DNA of 64,000 nt from Microcebus murinus. Taxonomy: Eukaryota; Chordata; Mammalia; Primates; Cheirogaleidae. Below the pieces are notes generated by a model. The model saw only the letters and a program-made list of their open reading frames with translations. It made no database searches and had not been told where the DNA came from. Shown here piece by piece: positions 27,037 to 39,243 of this stretch. Both the position numbers and the translations under genes were made by a program. Location: the NCBI RefSeq assembly GCF_040939455.1, contig NC_134120.1, positions 692,501 to 756,500 of the forward strand, written 5' to 3'. The stretch's first letter is position 1, and the number at the start of each line of letters is the position of its first letter.

Positions 27037-27112
27037 CTGATGCAACAACAGTGCTTGCCCACAAGGTATTTTCTATGCTGAGACTTTCATGGATGGGCGG
27101 GTCACTGTCTTC
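27037..27112 (-). CDS. ATP9B: ATP9B internal exon 'D' (EDSDPP to TVVASG)
   Basis: This 76-bp exon has an acceptor CCTTGAATAG and a TCAG|GTAAGA donor. It encodes [20 protein letters not shown] then TVVAS plus one base of a Gly codon, so it ends in phase 1. The IENTLWA...ASG stretch is strongly conserved in P4-ATPases and forms the last strands of the actuator domain before the chain returns to the membrane. The 'IHES' and 'LWAST' residues fit ATP9B; ATP9A has 'ISES' and 'LWAGT' (memory). The split Gly codon is restored by joining 19721. Confidence 0.96.
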
Positions 27113-27387
27113 CTATTCAAGGAGAGAAAAATGAAAACAAAACTGGCAAATTAGTGATTTTTCTTTTATTATTCATACTTTAAATGTCCACAGTATTAAA
27201 ACCATGTCCACAGCCGGATCCAACTGAACAGCAGTGAAAAGGCACCACAAAACGGGAGGGCAGGGAAGGGAAATGTAGGAAATTAAAACCAAATGTGAAG
27301 ACCACCTCTAATCAATTGATTATTTTTAATGTTTACTTTTAACATACACAAAGCAATTTAAATTTTCATGAAAATACTACATGTTCT

Positions 27388-27540
27388 TTCTATCTATCTA
27401 TCCATCCATCCATCCATTTATTTATTTGTTTAGAGAGAGGGTCTTACTATGTTGCCCAGGCTGCTCTGGGACTCTGGTCTCAAGGGAGCCTCCCAAGTGG
27501 CTGGGACGACAGGTGCACCACCACACCCAGCTTGCTCTAA
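27388..27540 (-). mobile_element. Monomeric 7SL-derived SINE with a TCTA/TCCA microsatellite
   Basis: A (TCTA)n(TCCA)n(TTTA)n stretch at about 27388-27432 runs into an antisense SINE monomer. The monomer has 'GAGGGTCTTACTATGTTGCC', 'CAGGCTGCTC' and 'GTGGCTGGGACGACAGG', a shortened right-arm-like Alu structure. The microsatellite probably grew from the SINE tail. Confidence 0.65.
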
Positions 27541-27773
27541 TATTTTAAGAGTAAAACTGCATCTTCAAATATGTGATTTAATAACACTACAGCACTGCTA
27601 GACAAGTAGAAAACATTAGCCCAGAAACCACTAAAAATCAAGTATTCAACATTTATTTTATATGCATGAAAGAATCTTCTCCCCTTACCATTTGTTAAAG
27701 ATAAGGGCTATGCTTTTTCAAATGTGTATATACTCACGACAGAAAAAAATGCTTCTGTGAATATTGTTGTAAA

Positions 27774-27818
27774 ACATACACACACACACACACACACACA
27801 TACACACACACACATATA
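27774..27818 (+). repeat. (CA)n microsatellite
   Basis: About twenty CA units, interrupted by TACA, end in an ATATAT run. A typical polymorphic dinucleotide repeat. Confidence 0.9.
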
Positions 27819-28002
27819 TGAACAGAAATGTCTTTTCTCTTAAATTCCTCTTTAAAAATATGTCATTATTATGTTGGATACTCTTCATTAAAACAAAAAT
27901 CAAATATAAGCTGAATGTTGCTAGTCATGTACACAGATAACAAACATAGCCATACAGCAATATCACAACTGCAATATATGTAGTCTACCTTTATCTTTAC
28001 AC

Positions 28003-28092
28003 TTTTTTTTTTATTTCGGCATATTATGGGGGTACAGATTTTAAGGTTTCAATAAATGCCCATTTTCCCCCCTCCCCCCACAAGTCTGAGTC
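28003..28092 (-). mobile_element. Very short L1 3' tail
   Basis: On the minus strand this reads GACTTGTGGGGGGAGGGGGG, ...CCTTAAAATCTGTACCCCC, ATAATATGCC and poly(A). It matches the tail at 43350-43433 closely and belongs to the young L1 3' UTR. Only about 90 bases remain, an extreme 5' truncation. Confidence 0.75.
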
Positions 28093-31000
28093 TCCATCAT
28101 TTCAGAGACAAAAATTACAATATAAAATCTCAGAACTATTCATCTTATTCTAAAGTCACAGTCCGTATTTGGTCACGGAAACCGTGCTAGAACAAAGGAC
28201 CGCAAACACCCACAGCCCTGCCCTCGCAGCAGCTTGGAAGAGCTGTCCCAGCTGCTGGGAGTCTCCTCTAAAACAATGCCACTCCAGAGAAATGCATTTT
28301 AATATAAACTGGTAACTTGCTATCAGCATATATTTGAAGATATCAAAGAAATCAAAATTGGGAAGGAAGGGAAGAAACTGAAAACCTATTTTCCAAAATA
28401 ATCTGCATGTGAGAAACAGGTCTGTGCTGCTAGTATTTCCTTTCCATTCACTCAACAAACCACCTTCAGTGATGTGAGTTCTGGCCGTTTTGATAGCTAC
28501 ATGGAAGATAGTTGGTATCTGATTCTCTGATTTACTTGTGAGGCAAAGAATCTAAACCAATTCTACAGTTTCCAAACTATTAATATTTCCCCTAACTCTG
28601 CAAATATTTACAAAATAAAGTGTTTTCAGAAATAAAGTTTAATTTCAGAAGGAGGCTGGCCCCCGCTGCGCTGTGTGCATCAGACCCCAGTTGGGACCCA
28701 CCATTAACCATTTTCCTTATACAGTTTTATGCCAATGGTAATATGCATTCATAAATTTCTAAACATACTGGAATCAAATTAAACTCTTCCACAGTAGCTA
28801 ACATACCATCATTACAGTCTTTAAAATACATAAGAATATTCAAGTACTTTGTTTTCCAATCCTGTTCTTGTTTCCTCCACAGAAAATGCCAGGCCATTTT
28901 TGTTTATAACTATAGTATCTATTCAAGGTAAAGGGATAAAAATTGCCTAAAGCAGAAACAGATAATCCAGAAAAACTGAGTTTTCCCTTTGACTTTTATG
29001 GTTTTATAAAACCAAGAAAAATGAACTTTTAGAAAAGTGAGTAGCCTCCCACTATACTAATTATGTACTTGAATTTATGACTGAACTGAAATGACCAATT
29101 TCTGATTCATTCGCATAGATGGTCTTAAGAGTGTAATTCAGATAAATACTGTTGGAAAGACAGTAAAATCTGTATGTCCTCACTTCCTTTTCCCTAACGT
29201 GGCCAACAAGGTATAGCCTCAAACTGAATGTTGGTCTAGGAATTCCGGCTACAATCTAGCAAACTGAGTATGTAACTGGCATAAATAAGCCAATCGCACA
29301 TTTATCATTTAAGGTTGGAGCAAATAAAGTTATCCACTAAAATAAACCCTGAATTATTTTCATTATATCAAAGCAATGCAGATGCTTGTTTCCCCACAGG
29401 ACTGTAAGCTACGTGACGGCTCCCATCACAGAACAGGCACTCAGCCCCAGCTAGCAAAGGAACAAATACAAGAATAAGCAAAGCCGTAACTCTTCCTCTC
29501 ATTCCCACAGGACCAGGCCCTGCACTGTGGCCCTGCGTCCGGTCTACACTCTGCTGCCACCCTGAGCCTCCTGCTGTGGGGTGCAGAGGCAGGTGCTGCT
29601 TCAGCCCCGCCAGCAGCTCTGCACCACCACTCAGTACCCACATACAAACTCACACCATTTACTCCCTTGAACCTTCCTAAGGTTTCCCTTAATGTGAAAG
29701 TTTAAAAAATCATTAATGCATGCAAATATTTTAGTGTATAGTATTTTCCCCTACGTTGAACTCCAAGAAAAAGAAGAGTATTAAAAAATATAAAAAGTTT
29801 ATAAGGCTTTCTGAACTACAAATAAAAGATTCTATACAATTTAGTTTTAGAAATTTAAGTTGGTTCTCTTATTACTTTCCCATGACCATTTAATCAGTGA
29901 ATGTTTTTGTCTATTTCTGACACAATCATGTATGGAAGGACACACAGTATCTATGCATTTTCCTTTCAATTCTGCAATAGCAATGATGGACTTTAAACAT
30001 TAAACATTTCTCTAATAAGAAGAAAATTATTCTAAAAGATAGTTACTTACCAATCTCATGAAGTACAGAATAAAGATTGGGAAGATGGGAAAGAAATTAT
30101 CTCAAAATAACCTTCTCTTTTGGTTTCCTTCTCCTTAATGTTATACAGTTTAAAAAGATAAAATCTGCTGGGGGGCGGAGGGAAGAATGCAGAATGTTAC
30201 AATTTCAAGCTGGTTTCTCAACAGTATACCCCATTTTGTAAATAAAAGAGGTTTTCTTTTCAAAAGAAGACTATTTTGATTGAAAAAGACATGAACAATG
30301 ATAAGTATGCTATGGTTTGCAAAGAAATTACAGCAGAAAATACATCATAAAAAAGATTAAATGGGAATATGATGTCAACAGACTATGAATACTGCTAATA
30401 TTTCAAAACTGGCTAGAATCTCAAACTCCAAACTTCCAAGAGAAGACCTGTGTCTTGAACAGTAAGTGACATCAATGATATCAAGAACAATAACATGGAC
30501 CATTTATATAATGCAAAACGTTACACAGTCAGCGATGCAGGTTGCCCTGACACTGTTGTGGGGGAGAGAAGCAGGTTCACAGCACACCTGTCGACAGTAG
30601 ACTCTGCACAGGCCAGGAAGCCTTGGGTTAGTCACTCTAATTCTTGTTTAAGTAATTAAGTTCATACCAAAAAAATGCATTTTCTCTGATGTATATTACA
30701 CTATACACAAAGGAAAAGCAGCAGCTATCACTTTTTAACAGTTTGGTTGATAAATCTGAATAATTAAAGTGAACTCCATTTTCCAGTTACAAAACTACTT
30801 GTCTTTTTCTTCTTTTTCAAAAAATGCACAAAAAAAGATTTGTCTTAAACAATCTGTAACTCAAGATTGATATATTTAAAGTGAGCTAAACAAAATCCTA
30901 TTAGAAAACATCAAATAAAGGCAATGAAAGGCCATTTATTTGAATGACACTCATTAAGAACTTGCCATAACTCACAAACAGTCCAGTCCTCTGTCTGCTC

Positions 31001-33980
31001 CAACTTGGACCGTCCCCACCTCCATCTGCTCTCATGTGGACGGCTCCTAACCCTGTCTCTGTTCTGACCTGGGTGACCTCTGCCTCGGTAAAATAGCTAA
31101 GACACACAGCAAATCACCAATAGCACAACTGCTACACTGTTTTGTCTTTCTTCTCTCTCTGCAGTGAAACTCATGTTCTAAATATATCAGTTCACAGTAT
31201 GCCACGACCGCCCTAAGAGGGTATCTTTGCTTCAATCTGAAACACCCATCATGACCCAGAGATAGTTTTAGATGCTTTCAGGTGATATTAACCCTCCTTA
31301 AATGACAGGAAAAGGCAAGATAAAATATAAGGCACAAAATACAAACATAAGATGACCTCGGGTTTTTTGTTTGTGTTAGGAAAGAAAGAAATTGAAGGAC
31401 TGGCCATAGAAAACTGCCCATTGTGTTTACGCTGCATACAAGTTGAACTCTTCTCATCACAATATCAACACATGGCTCACCTGGGAGGGATGAGGACCCC
31501 AGCCCAGGAAGGGCACTCTCACAGACCTCCCCACTGGGAAACTGGGCCTGCTCCCATCCCACTCACCACCAACCAGGTCCTGCACCTGTATGAGCCTCGT
31601 GGCATACATTCCCAGGAGTGGTGCTCATACAGGAAAAAGGATGACAGCCAACACTTCCAGAGTTCCTATGTGTTCTCTGACTGCTCTGAGATGTAAGACT
31701 CAGAAGTATGCTGCGTTCTGCCAAGCTCACCCATCTAAAAAGTGGTGAAGCCACAGTGCAATCCCAGAGTTAAAGAGGTGCTTATATTGAAGGAAACTGT
31801 GTTAACTATTTGCAGCCTCCCCTGATCTACAGAAGAAAATGCAGCAAAGCTGTGGTGGTACCTAAAAATTGAAGAAATTCAAGAGCATACTGTTTTCTGT
31901 TAAGCAAAGCAGCCTTGAGGAAATGTAAAATGCACACAATCTGTAGCGCCAAACAAAGATTGGAAAGGTCGGTTTGAACAAGGGACACTATAGTAGTCTC
32001 TCTTCTGAGTACAACCAGACTGGCTAACTCCTCACTCGAGAGGTATCACACTGCTCGGCACCCTGACCCATGCTGGACGCCATAACCAGGTCCGGGCTAC
32101 CACACAGGATAAGAAGAGATGGGCCCTGCTGCCACAGGGCATCGACTGCTGGATGGCAATTTTCAAAATTATGACTCACAAGAATATAAAATGAACACTT
32201 TTCAAAGATTTTCTTTAACGTATTAATTAAAGGAAGAACCAGTAAAACTGTTCAGACTAGTTCAGATGAGAATCGACCCTGCACAGACTTGCATTCTCTA
32301 CCTACAGCATTCACATGCACTGCTGTAAACTGGACTCACTTCTATCGCCGGCATCCTCCCACAACTCAGCCTCTGCCCACGAAGCGTGGAACGGCCCGGC
32401 CATGAGGAAGGCAGGCCCCTGCAGCCTGCCAGAGCTGCCCCGAGGGCTCAGCCGGACTCTGAAAGGCCCAGGGAGCCACTGAGTAACAGAGGAGCATGGA
32501 CACATGGAGAGATCCATGGTACACAGACCACGTGTTGCAGGATACAGGACCGACGGCCAGAGAGCTGGAATGGGAACAAAGTCAGAGGAAAGAGGATGGA
32601 GGGCGCACATAGAGCACAGCCTTGGTCCTGCAAGAGGGGGACAGCGTGGAGCTGGGTGGCACATGGGCCTATGTGCCCTGCTGTGGCCTTAGTCGTGGCC
32701 ATGTGTGCAATAAGAAGACTGGCAGAGTGGCAGGTTTTAGCCTGTCAGAGTCTTGAGTGCAGAAACACATGTCTGAGTAGCAGAGGCCAGCAGGCCTTGA
32801 AGGTGGGAGGAGGATCCAGCGGTGCCAGGGCTGCCCTGGCAGAACTTGCCCAGGGGCCGCTGTCAAGACATGAACCAGGGCCAACGTCACCCACCCCAGG
32901 GCGGCTCAGAGCGTGACCTGCCTACAGGGGCTGCTCCTCTCTGAAGCACTGTCCAGCATCAAGGGGGCCAGGAAGAAGGAAGCGACTGCCACACTCACGA
33001 CTGCCCTGTCCAAAGAGGGGTCCCTACCATGATAGCCGCTGCAGCACAGATGTGTGCCTGCCCAGCCCTTCTGCAGACCTCCAGGCTCAGACAGGTTCAG
33101 ACCTGGAGGAAGCAGCAGAAGTGAGGGGTCCACCCACATCACCCCTCGCAGAAGAAGCCTCCCTTGGAACTTCCATGCCGAGAGCCACAAATATGCCTGA
33201 AACACAAGAAGGGGACAGGTTGTCGCCAAGTGGGAGTCAGAGGTTAAGCAGGAATGGGCTGTGCTTCCAAGAGGGAAAATGACCAGGGAGTCAGCACCGT
33301 GCTGCACCGCTGTGAACAAACCAGTCCTAAGTAGGAAAGGAGGCGAATGCAGCGGAGCTGGCGAAGAAAGCGAGGCGACACTTCCGGCATGTGCTATACC
33401 GCTCAATCTCAAAACTGAATTCACAGACTCAAAAACAAGGAGGTTCTGAAGGTAAGATAACCAACACTCACCATCTCCACGCCCTGCAAATGTGAATTAC
33501 TCGGCCCTCACTTTCACCAGCAAAGGCTGTCACTGGTGATAACCCCGAGGGAGTGTGTACTGAAGGGGTGCTATGTCTTCCTGAATTCCTACCCCTCAGT
33601 GCCACAACTGCTAGCCTAGGAACGCTGAGTGTCTGAAAATCATAATTCAGAATTAAACCCTTAGTAAAGTAATGCGTGAGACTAAAGTAGAACACAACTG
33701 CTTCATGCCTCAACCTTAACCTGTACCCTTCCCCCACTCTGACCTCCAGCACCAAGCACTCCCTGGTGCCCACTGCGTCTTCTCCCACGCCACAAACCCT
33801 TGTTCACAGCCACAAACCCTCACTGGCCTGGCCTCTTCCCATCGACTCGCTCCAGGGGCTGGCAGAGGCCGGCACATCAGTTCCTTTTCTTTTTCTCCTT
33901 CCTCTTTGGCTCTGTTTGTACGTACAAGGCATGTGCAGACACCAAAAACACATATACAAGTGCTATGCCTGTAGCATCGT

Positions 33981-33985
33981 TTTTC

Positions 33986-34016
<31 letters not shown>

Positions 34017-34153
34017 TTTTTTTGAGACAGTGTCTTGCTCTGTCACGTGGGCTAAAGTACAGTGGCGCAATCATAGCTGACTGTAGCCTCCAACTCCTGG
34101 ACTCAAGTGATCCTCCTGCTTCAGCCTCCCAAGCAGCTGGGGCTACAGGTTTA
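33981..34153 (-). mobile_element. Antisense monomeric Alu-like SINE with (CTT)n tail
   Basis: A (TTC)n tract and poly(T) (33981-34023) lead into GAGACAGTGTCTTGCTCTGT, ...CAGTGGCGCAATCATAGCTG and CAGCCTCCCAAGCAGCTGGG, one arm of a 7SL-type SINE. The second arm is missing. The minus-strand open frame here reads through its poly(A)/GAA tail. Confidence 0.7.
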
Positions 34154-34316
34154 TACAGCCTCCCCACACCCATGTCCTCAGGCACACACAACACCCCTCC
34201 GATACAGGCGCTGCAGTCAGGGCTCCTAGCTGGGACACACTGCTCACTTCATGTACTTCTACACACAGTATGGCAAAGGCATCCAACGTTTAGGAAGTCA
34301 TAAGCAATATAAATTG

Positions 34317-34363
34317 GAAAGGAACGAGAAAGAAAAGGAAAGGAAAGGAAGAAAGAAATAATA
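34317..34363 (+). repeat. (GGAAA)n-like purine tract
   Basis: About 45 bases consist of GGAAA/GAAAG units. Simple sequence only. Confidence 0.7.
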
Positions 34364-35027
34364 TTCCAAATTCTTAATAGTGGATACATTATTAACTCTT
34401 AATTGAGTATACTAAGGGTACCTCTTTATAACACTTATTCTCATCTGTTGTCTTTAATAAGAACACGCTGTTTTCATAATAAGTATTTTTGTAAAAACAC
34501 AAAAAGACATGAATGTGTTTCAGAACTCATTCTCTAGCACTTATCACCAGGACATGCTTCCTCCTGTGTCTCCAAGAACATTTTTCAGTGCTTGTGTGTA
34601 GCACTCATGGAAATGAGCAGCTGCGAGGTGATGTCCCTCCCCCTACAGGACCCAGCAACCTCACAGGTGCCCTCACCTCACGTCCTTCATCTGCACATGA
34701 ACTTTCCCATGATATAAGCTCTGTAAATGCTTTCCCAAGTGATGACAACTACTTGCCAAACCTTGCATGTGACCAAGAGTGAAACAAAGGAGACTGCACC
34801 AACATACATCTTTTAAAAATAATTGCAGCAATTAAAAACAAACTATAGTCACAAATTAAAATTCCTCATTATAAAGCATTTATGATATCAATTACAAGCT
34901 GTTAAAATCAGAAGTGACTGAGTCCTTCACATTCTATTAGTCAGGATTGGAGGGGATTCAAGCTTTGCCAAAACTTCCTAATAATGAAAAGTACGTGGCA
35001 TGAAATAGGCATATGTATATAAAGAAA

Positions 35028-35080
35028 TGTACACACACAGAGACACACACATACATACATGTATATATTCATACATCCAG
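35028..35080 (+). repeat. CA/TACA-rich microsatellite
   Basis: Degenerate ACACACA, ATACATACATG and TATA words follow one another. No gene. Confidence 0.65.
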
Positions 35081-35430
35081 TTAACAAAAAATTAGATATG
35101 ACGTGTATACCACAGGATACCAACTATCCAGTTAAAACTGAAATAGTTAAATTATTTTATTTTTCTGACTCACAATATTTTAGAAGATAAAGAGCTTATC
35201 AATAGTAAATATGCTAAAAAGTTAGAAAAACTACACTGAATATATCCAAAAAACATATCTGATAGAGGAAAATTTAAGAAGTTGAAACATTATGTAGGGT
35301 TTTCCCTTTCTACTTCGAAAGGAAATTAGAACTGCATGAACTTGAACTTGATTGAACTGATCTCTCAAAACAAAACTCTGCTACTTCTAACTTGCACACA
35401 CAATGAATATATTCAAGAGATTGAACTTAC

Positions 35431-35511
35431 CCTGGTAAATGTGCCTTCAAAGCTATGAATATCCAGCTGTGGCTTCTGAGCATAAACATAAGCATTGATA
35501 GAAAAAAGGTC
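35431..35511 (-). CDS. ATP9B: ATP9B internal exon 'C' (YVYAQKP segment)
   Basis: This 81-bp exon has an acceptor TATTTCAG and a consensus AGG|GTAAGT donor. It encodes 27 residues, [20 protein letters not shown] followed by FEGTFTR, with phase 0 at both ends. It is the variable part of the actuator domain after DGET; the closing FEGTFTRED is characteristic of class 2 P4-ATPases. Because length and phases are multiples of three, skipping this exon would remove 27 residues without a frameshift. It joins 27112 directly (R then EDSDPP). Identity as ATP9B rests on YVYAQKP and DIHSFEG, where ATP9A differs (memory). Confidence 0.95.
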
Positions 35512-36015
35512 CTGAAATACAGAACATTTGAATTAATTACAATAATATAATTTAGTAAAATTACTTGGGCAATTTTCAATTGCTAATTTTTATTTTTCAT
35601 ATATTATTTACCAAAAGTGATCATTGATATTCTTAGATTTTGTGTGCCAACACCATGAATTAGGATGGAAGATGACTAAAAAACCAAATACTTAAGCTCA
35701 ACAGGGGCATGATTTTGATTCTAACAGAACACCACTGCTTAATGTCAGATATATGTCGAAACCACTTGGGAGGTACTCGTAAAACATCCACCTCCTGGGG
35801 CTGTGTACAAGGTTCCTGCAGTTCCATGTGAAGCAAAGAGACCCACAGAGAGGGATGTGTGATTATGTCACTATATCTGTGCAGCACTCCATTGGTCCTT
35901 TCAGAAGGTAGCAGGGTGGTTGCTGGCTTCCTCATGCTCTAAACACAGGGCTCTTTCTCAATAGATCTCTTCTGCCAGTGGGACTGGTGGATTGTTTATC
36001 ATGCTCAATCACTTT

Positions 36016-36340
36016 TAAGAAAACATTTTTCTTTTTTTAGGAGACAGGGTCTCACTCTGTCACCCAGGCTGGATCGCAGTGGTGCAATCATAGCTCACTG
36101 TAACCTCAAACTCCTAGGTTCAAGTAATCCTCTAGCCTCAGCCTCCCAAAAGTTGCTGAGACTACAGGTATGTGCCATCACACCAGGTTAACTTTTTTTA
36201 TTTTTTGTAGAGATGAGGTCTTGTTATGTTGCCCAGGATGGTCTCAAATTCCTGGCCTCAAGCAATCCTCCTTCCTCAGGCCTCCCAAAGTCCTGGGATT
36301 ATAAGCATGAGCCACTGTGCCCAGCCTAAGAAAATATTCT
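36016..36340 (-). mobile_element. Older full-length Alu dimer (AluJ-like)
   Basis: The body is 36032-36326 on the minus strand. It has both arms ('GAGACAGGGTCTCACTCTGT...' and 'TTGTAGAGATGAGGTCTTGT') but lacks the strepsirrhine linker insertion, so it predates the young copies. Target-site copies TAAGAAAACATTTTT and TAAGAAAATATTCTTT are still recognisable. Confidence 0.85.
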
Positions 36341-36660
36341 TTTAACAGAGAACAACACATAATGGTCTAAAATTGATATGACTTCTTTCATCTCTAAAAG
36401 ACATATTTACTACTTTTACATTTATTTCCTACTTTAATCTATATGAATCAGGAACATACAAATTTATAAACTGCTTCAAGTTCCTTGAAGAACAATTAAG
36501 AAGTACTTGGTGCTAATAAAAATGGGAATCATGACGACAATTCTAAAGGAGACATCCTATTTGCAGGGCAACAAAATCCTCCTAGAAAACTGACCAAATA
36601 GCTTTAGTGCACTCCATTCACTAAGCAGCATTAAGAGGAAATCAAAGACTCTCAACAGAA

Positions 36661-36690
36661 AAAAAAAAAAAAAAAGAAGAAGAAGAAATG
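36661..36690 (+). repeat. Poly(A) followed by (GAA)n
   Basis: About 18 A residues are followed by four GAA units. Simple sequence, likely a relic of a retrotransposon tail. Confidence 0.7.
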
Positions 36691-36764
36691 GTGTGAACTA
36701 TCTTCAACCTTTATTATTCCTGTTTCATTTTAAAAGCAGACTTTCTGAGCTTTAGATGAGCAGG

Positions 36765-36895
36765 TAGCTTCCCACCTAAAGAATACATTTCTCAGCCTTC
36801 TCTGCAGCTGGTCATGGCCATGTGACTGATTCTAGCCCGCAAACGTGAGCAGAAACGGATGCCCTTCTGGGCTGCAAGTGCCCCACAGGCCCATC
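36765..36895 (+). repeat. Ancient interspersed repeat of unnamed family, copy 2
   Basis: 'CTCAGCCTTCTCTGCAGCTG', 'GGCCATGTGACTGATTCTAG', 'CCCGCAAACGTGAGCAGAAA' and 'CTTCTGGGCTGCAAGTGCCC' follow the same order as the copy near 17425. Both fit one old mammalian repeat whose name I cannot fix. Confidence 0.4.
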
Positions 36896-37066
36896 CTGCC
36901 CTCTCCTGCAGCCGCCATGGGAACCCATCCTGCAAAGTCACCTGGAAGATGACAAAGTTGTTCTACCAGGCTTAGACCACCCACCTCTGGGGTGTTGACA
37001 GTGAAAAACTTGATTTGGGGTCACATTTTGAGTGACATTAGTACAGGAAACAGAAACCACCCTAGG

Positions 37067-37541
37067 TCTTCTAGCACTGTGGTCCCCAACCCCTAGGCTG
37101 CACACCAGTACCAGTCCGTGGCCTGTTAGGAACCAGGCTGCACAGCGGGAGGTGAGCGGTGGATGAGTGAGCAAAGCTTCATCTGTGTTTACAGCCGCTC
37201 CCCAGGGCTGGCATCACCGACTGAGCTCCGCCTCCTGTCAGATCAGTGGCAGCATCGGATTCTCAAAGGAGCTCAAACCCTATTGTAAACTGCACTTGGA
37301 GGGATCCAGGTTGTGCTTCTTAGGAGACTCTAACGCCTGGTGATCTGAGGTGGAGCTGAGGTGGTGATGCTAGCGCTGGGGAGTGGCTGCAAATACAGAT
37401 TATCATTAGCAGAGAGGACTGACTGCACAATAAATGCTTGAATCATCCCCAAACCACCTCTCACCCTCGGGTCCATGGAAAAACTGTCTTCCATGAAACT
37501 GGTCCCTGGTGTCAAAAAGTTTGGGGACCGCTGCAATCTAG
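37067..37541. mobile_element. Non-autonomous hAT transposon (MER1/Charlie-like)
   Basis: The element spans about 37075-37533 (459 bp). Ends are inverted repeats: CACTGTGGTCCCCAACC at the left, and CAGCGGTCCCCAAAC as the reverse complement of the right end. Flanking 8-mers TCTTCTAG and CAATCTAG agree at five of eight bases, as an old 8-bp hAT duplication would. Inner words (CTGTTAGGAACCAGGCTG, GGAGCTCAAACCC, CTTCCATGAAACTGGTCCCT) are those I recall for MER1-type Charlie elements. No transposase is present. Confidence 0.75.
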
Positions 37542-37552
37542 CAGAAAGTGAC

Positions 37553-37602
37553 TTAATATACAGGATGAGATGTTTCCTTAATATACAGGATGAGATGTTT
37601 CC
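37553..37602 (+). repeat. Perfect 25-bp tandem duplication
   Basis: TTAATATACAGGATGAGATG followed by TTTCC occurs twice in immediate succession with no mismatch (37553-37577 and 37578-37602). It sits 20 bases from the right end of the hAT element. Confidence 0.9.
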
Positions 37603-38139
37603 AAAATCAGAGGAAGGATGAAGCTCATGACTGAACCTCCAAAGCTTACTCTCAGAAATGTGACCAAAATGATCCTCCATCAAACATACGAAGGCAAGGA
37701 TGGCGTCTGAGCCATGCCAATGGAGCTGTGACGCCAGGGTGTGGAGATCACTGCCTGCATGGCAACTGCCACCAAGCCCTGAGCTGCAGAGTAGCAGAAG
37801 GAACTCAGATGTCACAAGGACACCAGCCTTCAGGAAACACCCACGGGCAGAAAGGTAAACTCCTCCTCACTCCTGCCTCGCAAAAGGGACTGACTTACAC
37901 ACCTTCAAGGGGCTCTGGGAAGAACATGCAAATTCGTTTTCAAGTTTCTAAAGAACAGAGGCTGTAAGAGGGTGGAATAAAGGTTGAACACACCAGTTCC
38001 CCACCATAGAGCTGTTACTATAGCTTAAACTATATATTAACTAACAAAAATTTATTTTCAAGTTAATTAAGTCAAGATAGTTTATACAAGAAGAAATACA
38101 TTGTATAATAACTTGAGACTCATGAATGTACTGCTAGAA

Positions 38140-38640
38140 TGTTTAATAAGCAGCCAAACACCCTAGAGATAAGGCAAGTTTAAGAATTGCCTATCATTTA
38201 AATATTACACTGTGACAGTGATTTTCAAAACATGAAATTTTCATGTAGTAGACCTTTTGATACATGAAAATAAAGAACATGGCAACAAGCTCATTTCTAT
38301 GTGCACATGAGCATTTAGAGGAATGCATTTCATCTAATATAGTAGACATCAAACGACTGAATAATGGCACAATAATGAGAATGTCATTCGAAGCTTTTCA
38401 CGATAATTTAAAAATCATTCTCAAGTTTTCAATAATGTAGAAAAGCCTCTGCTATTAGGTCAAGGGCAACATTTGTTCACATTACTTAAAGGTCATTAAA
38501 ATACATCCTTAATCATAACATGTGGTTCATTACAAATAAAATTGCCTTTTGTTCAATAAAACTAATTAAATGTAAATGGTATTGTTTATTGCTATATAGA
38601 TCTTTTGAAATAAATCAGCATGTCATGATTTATTGAAAAT
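38140..38640. other. Repeat-free AT-rich block, candidate conserved non-coding element
   Basis: About 500 bases carry no recognisable repeat and have a texture typical of developmental enhancers: nuclear-receptor half sites (TTAGGTCAAGGGC, AAAGGTCATT), homeobox-like cores (CTAATTAAATG, TAATCATAA), a SOX-like CCTTTTGTTC and TATTGTTTATTGC. These are short words and expected at some rate by chance in AT-rich DNA. Conservation cannot be seen from one sequence. Confidence 0.25.
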
Positions 38641-39243
38641 TACTGTGGCTTCGTGGTTGTTAATAAATTGGCTTGATCACAAAAGCCAGAAACATATTTC
38701 CAGACATCTATGGTGCCTGGAAACCATACCCTCTACACAGCGACAAAGTGAAAGAACACATCTGGCTTCCCAGGTACTGTGGCACAGCCATTATCACGTG
38801 AGTTCTTGGACTTTAAGTCTCTGATCACAGTAAGTGCTCTGAGACAACAACACAGTTCGCGGAAGTCACTCTTAGTTGTGCCCTTGGTTCTCTAAGAAAA
38901 GCCCTCAGGTCCACAGCTTTACTTAGTCTGGTGTCACCTCGCTCCAGTCTGCTGCAACAGGCCAGTGACACAACAGCAGCTCATAACGCAGAACATCCCC
39001 CACATCCATAACACGAGAGACACAAAGTGGAAATGAGTGACAAGGATGGGTTTAAGGAATTAAATGAAAAACTGAATCACCTGCCTCTATCCATAATGAA
39101 ATCAGAGCTTCTCTATAGAAAAAAAGATCTATATATATAATATGCCAAATTATATGAAGCTACAAATTGAAATTGATTAATGAATCAGCAATTCAGTTAA
39201 ACTTGCCTTTGTTCCAGAATATACTGCTTTTTATGGTAATGTC

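Larger units (their letters stand above)
27113..35430 (-). other. ATP9B: ATP9B intron between exons C and D (8.3 kb)
   Basis: Repeats are few: two short 7SL-derived SINEs, a CA microsatellite and an L1 3' tail. The stretch 28100-33980 is mostly unique-looking; 28100-32200 is AT-rich and 32300-33460 is GC-richer with several chance ORFs on both strands. None resembles a known protein. Unique sequence also fills 34365-35020. Confidence 0.75.

Noticed and set aside
32311..33424. Several 117- to 176-codon frames on both strands
   Set aside because: They overlap on opposite strands in a GC-richer intron segment and show no domain, no splice context and no codon bias I can judge.
33440..33460. A GAAGGTAAGAT splice-donor-like word on the plus strand
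   Set aside because: The gene is on the minus strand and no acceptor or coding sequence supports a plus-strand exon.
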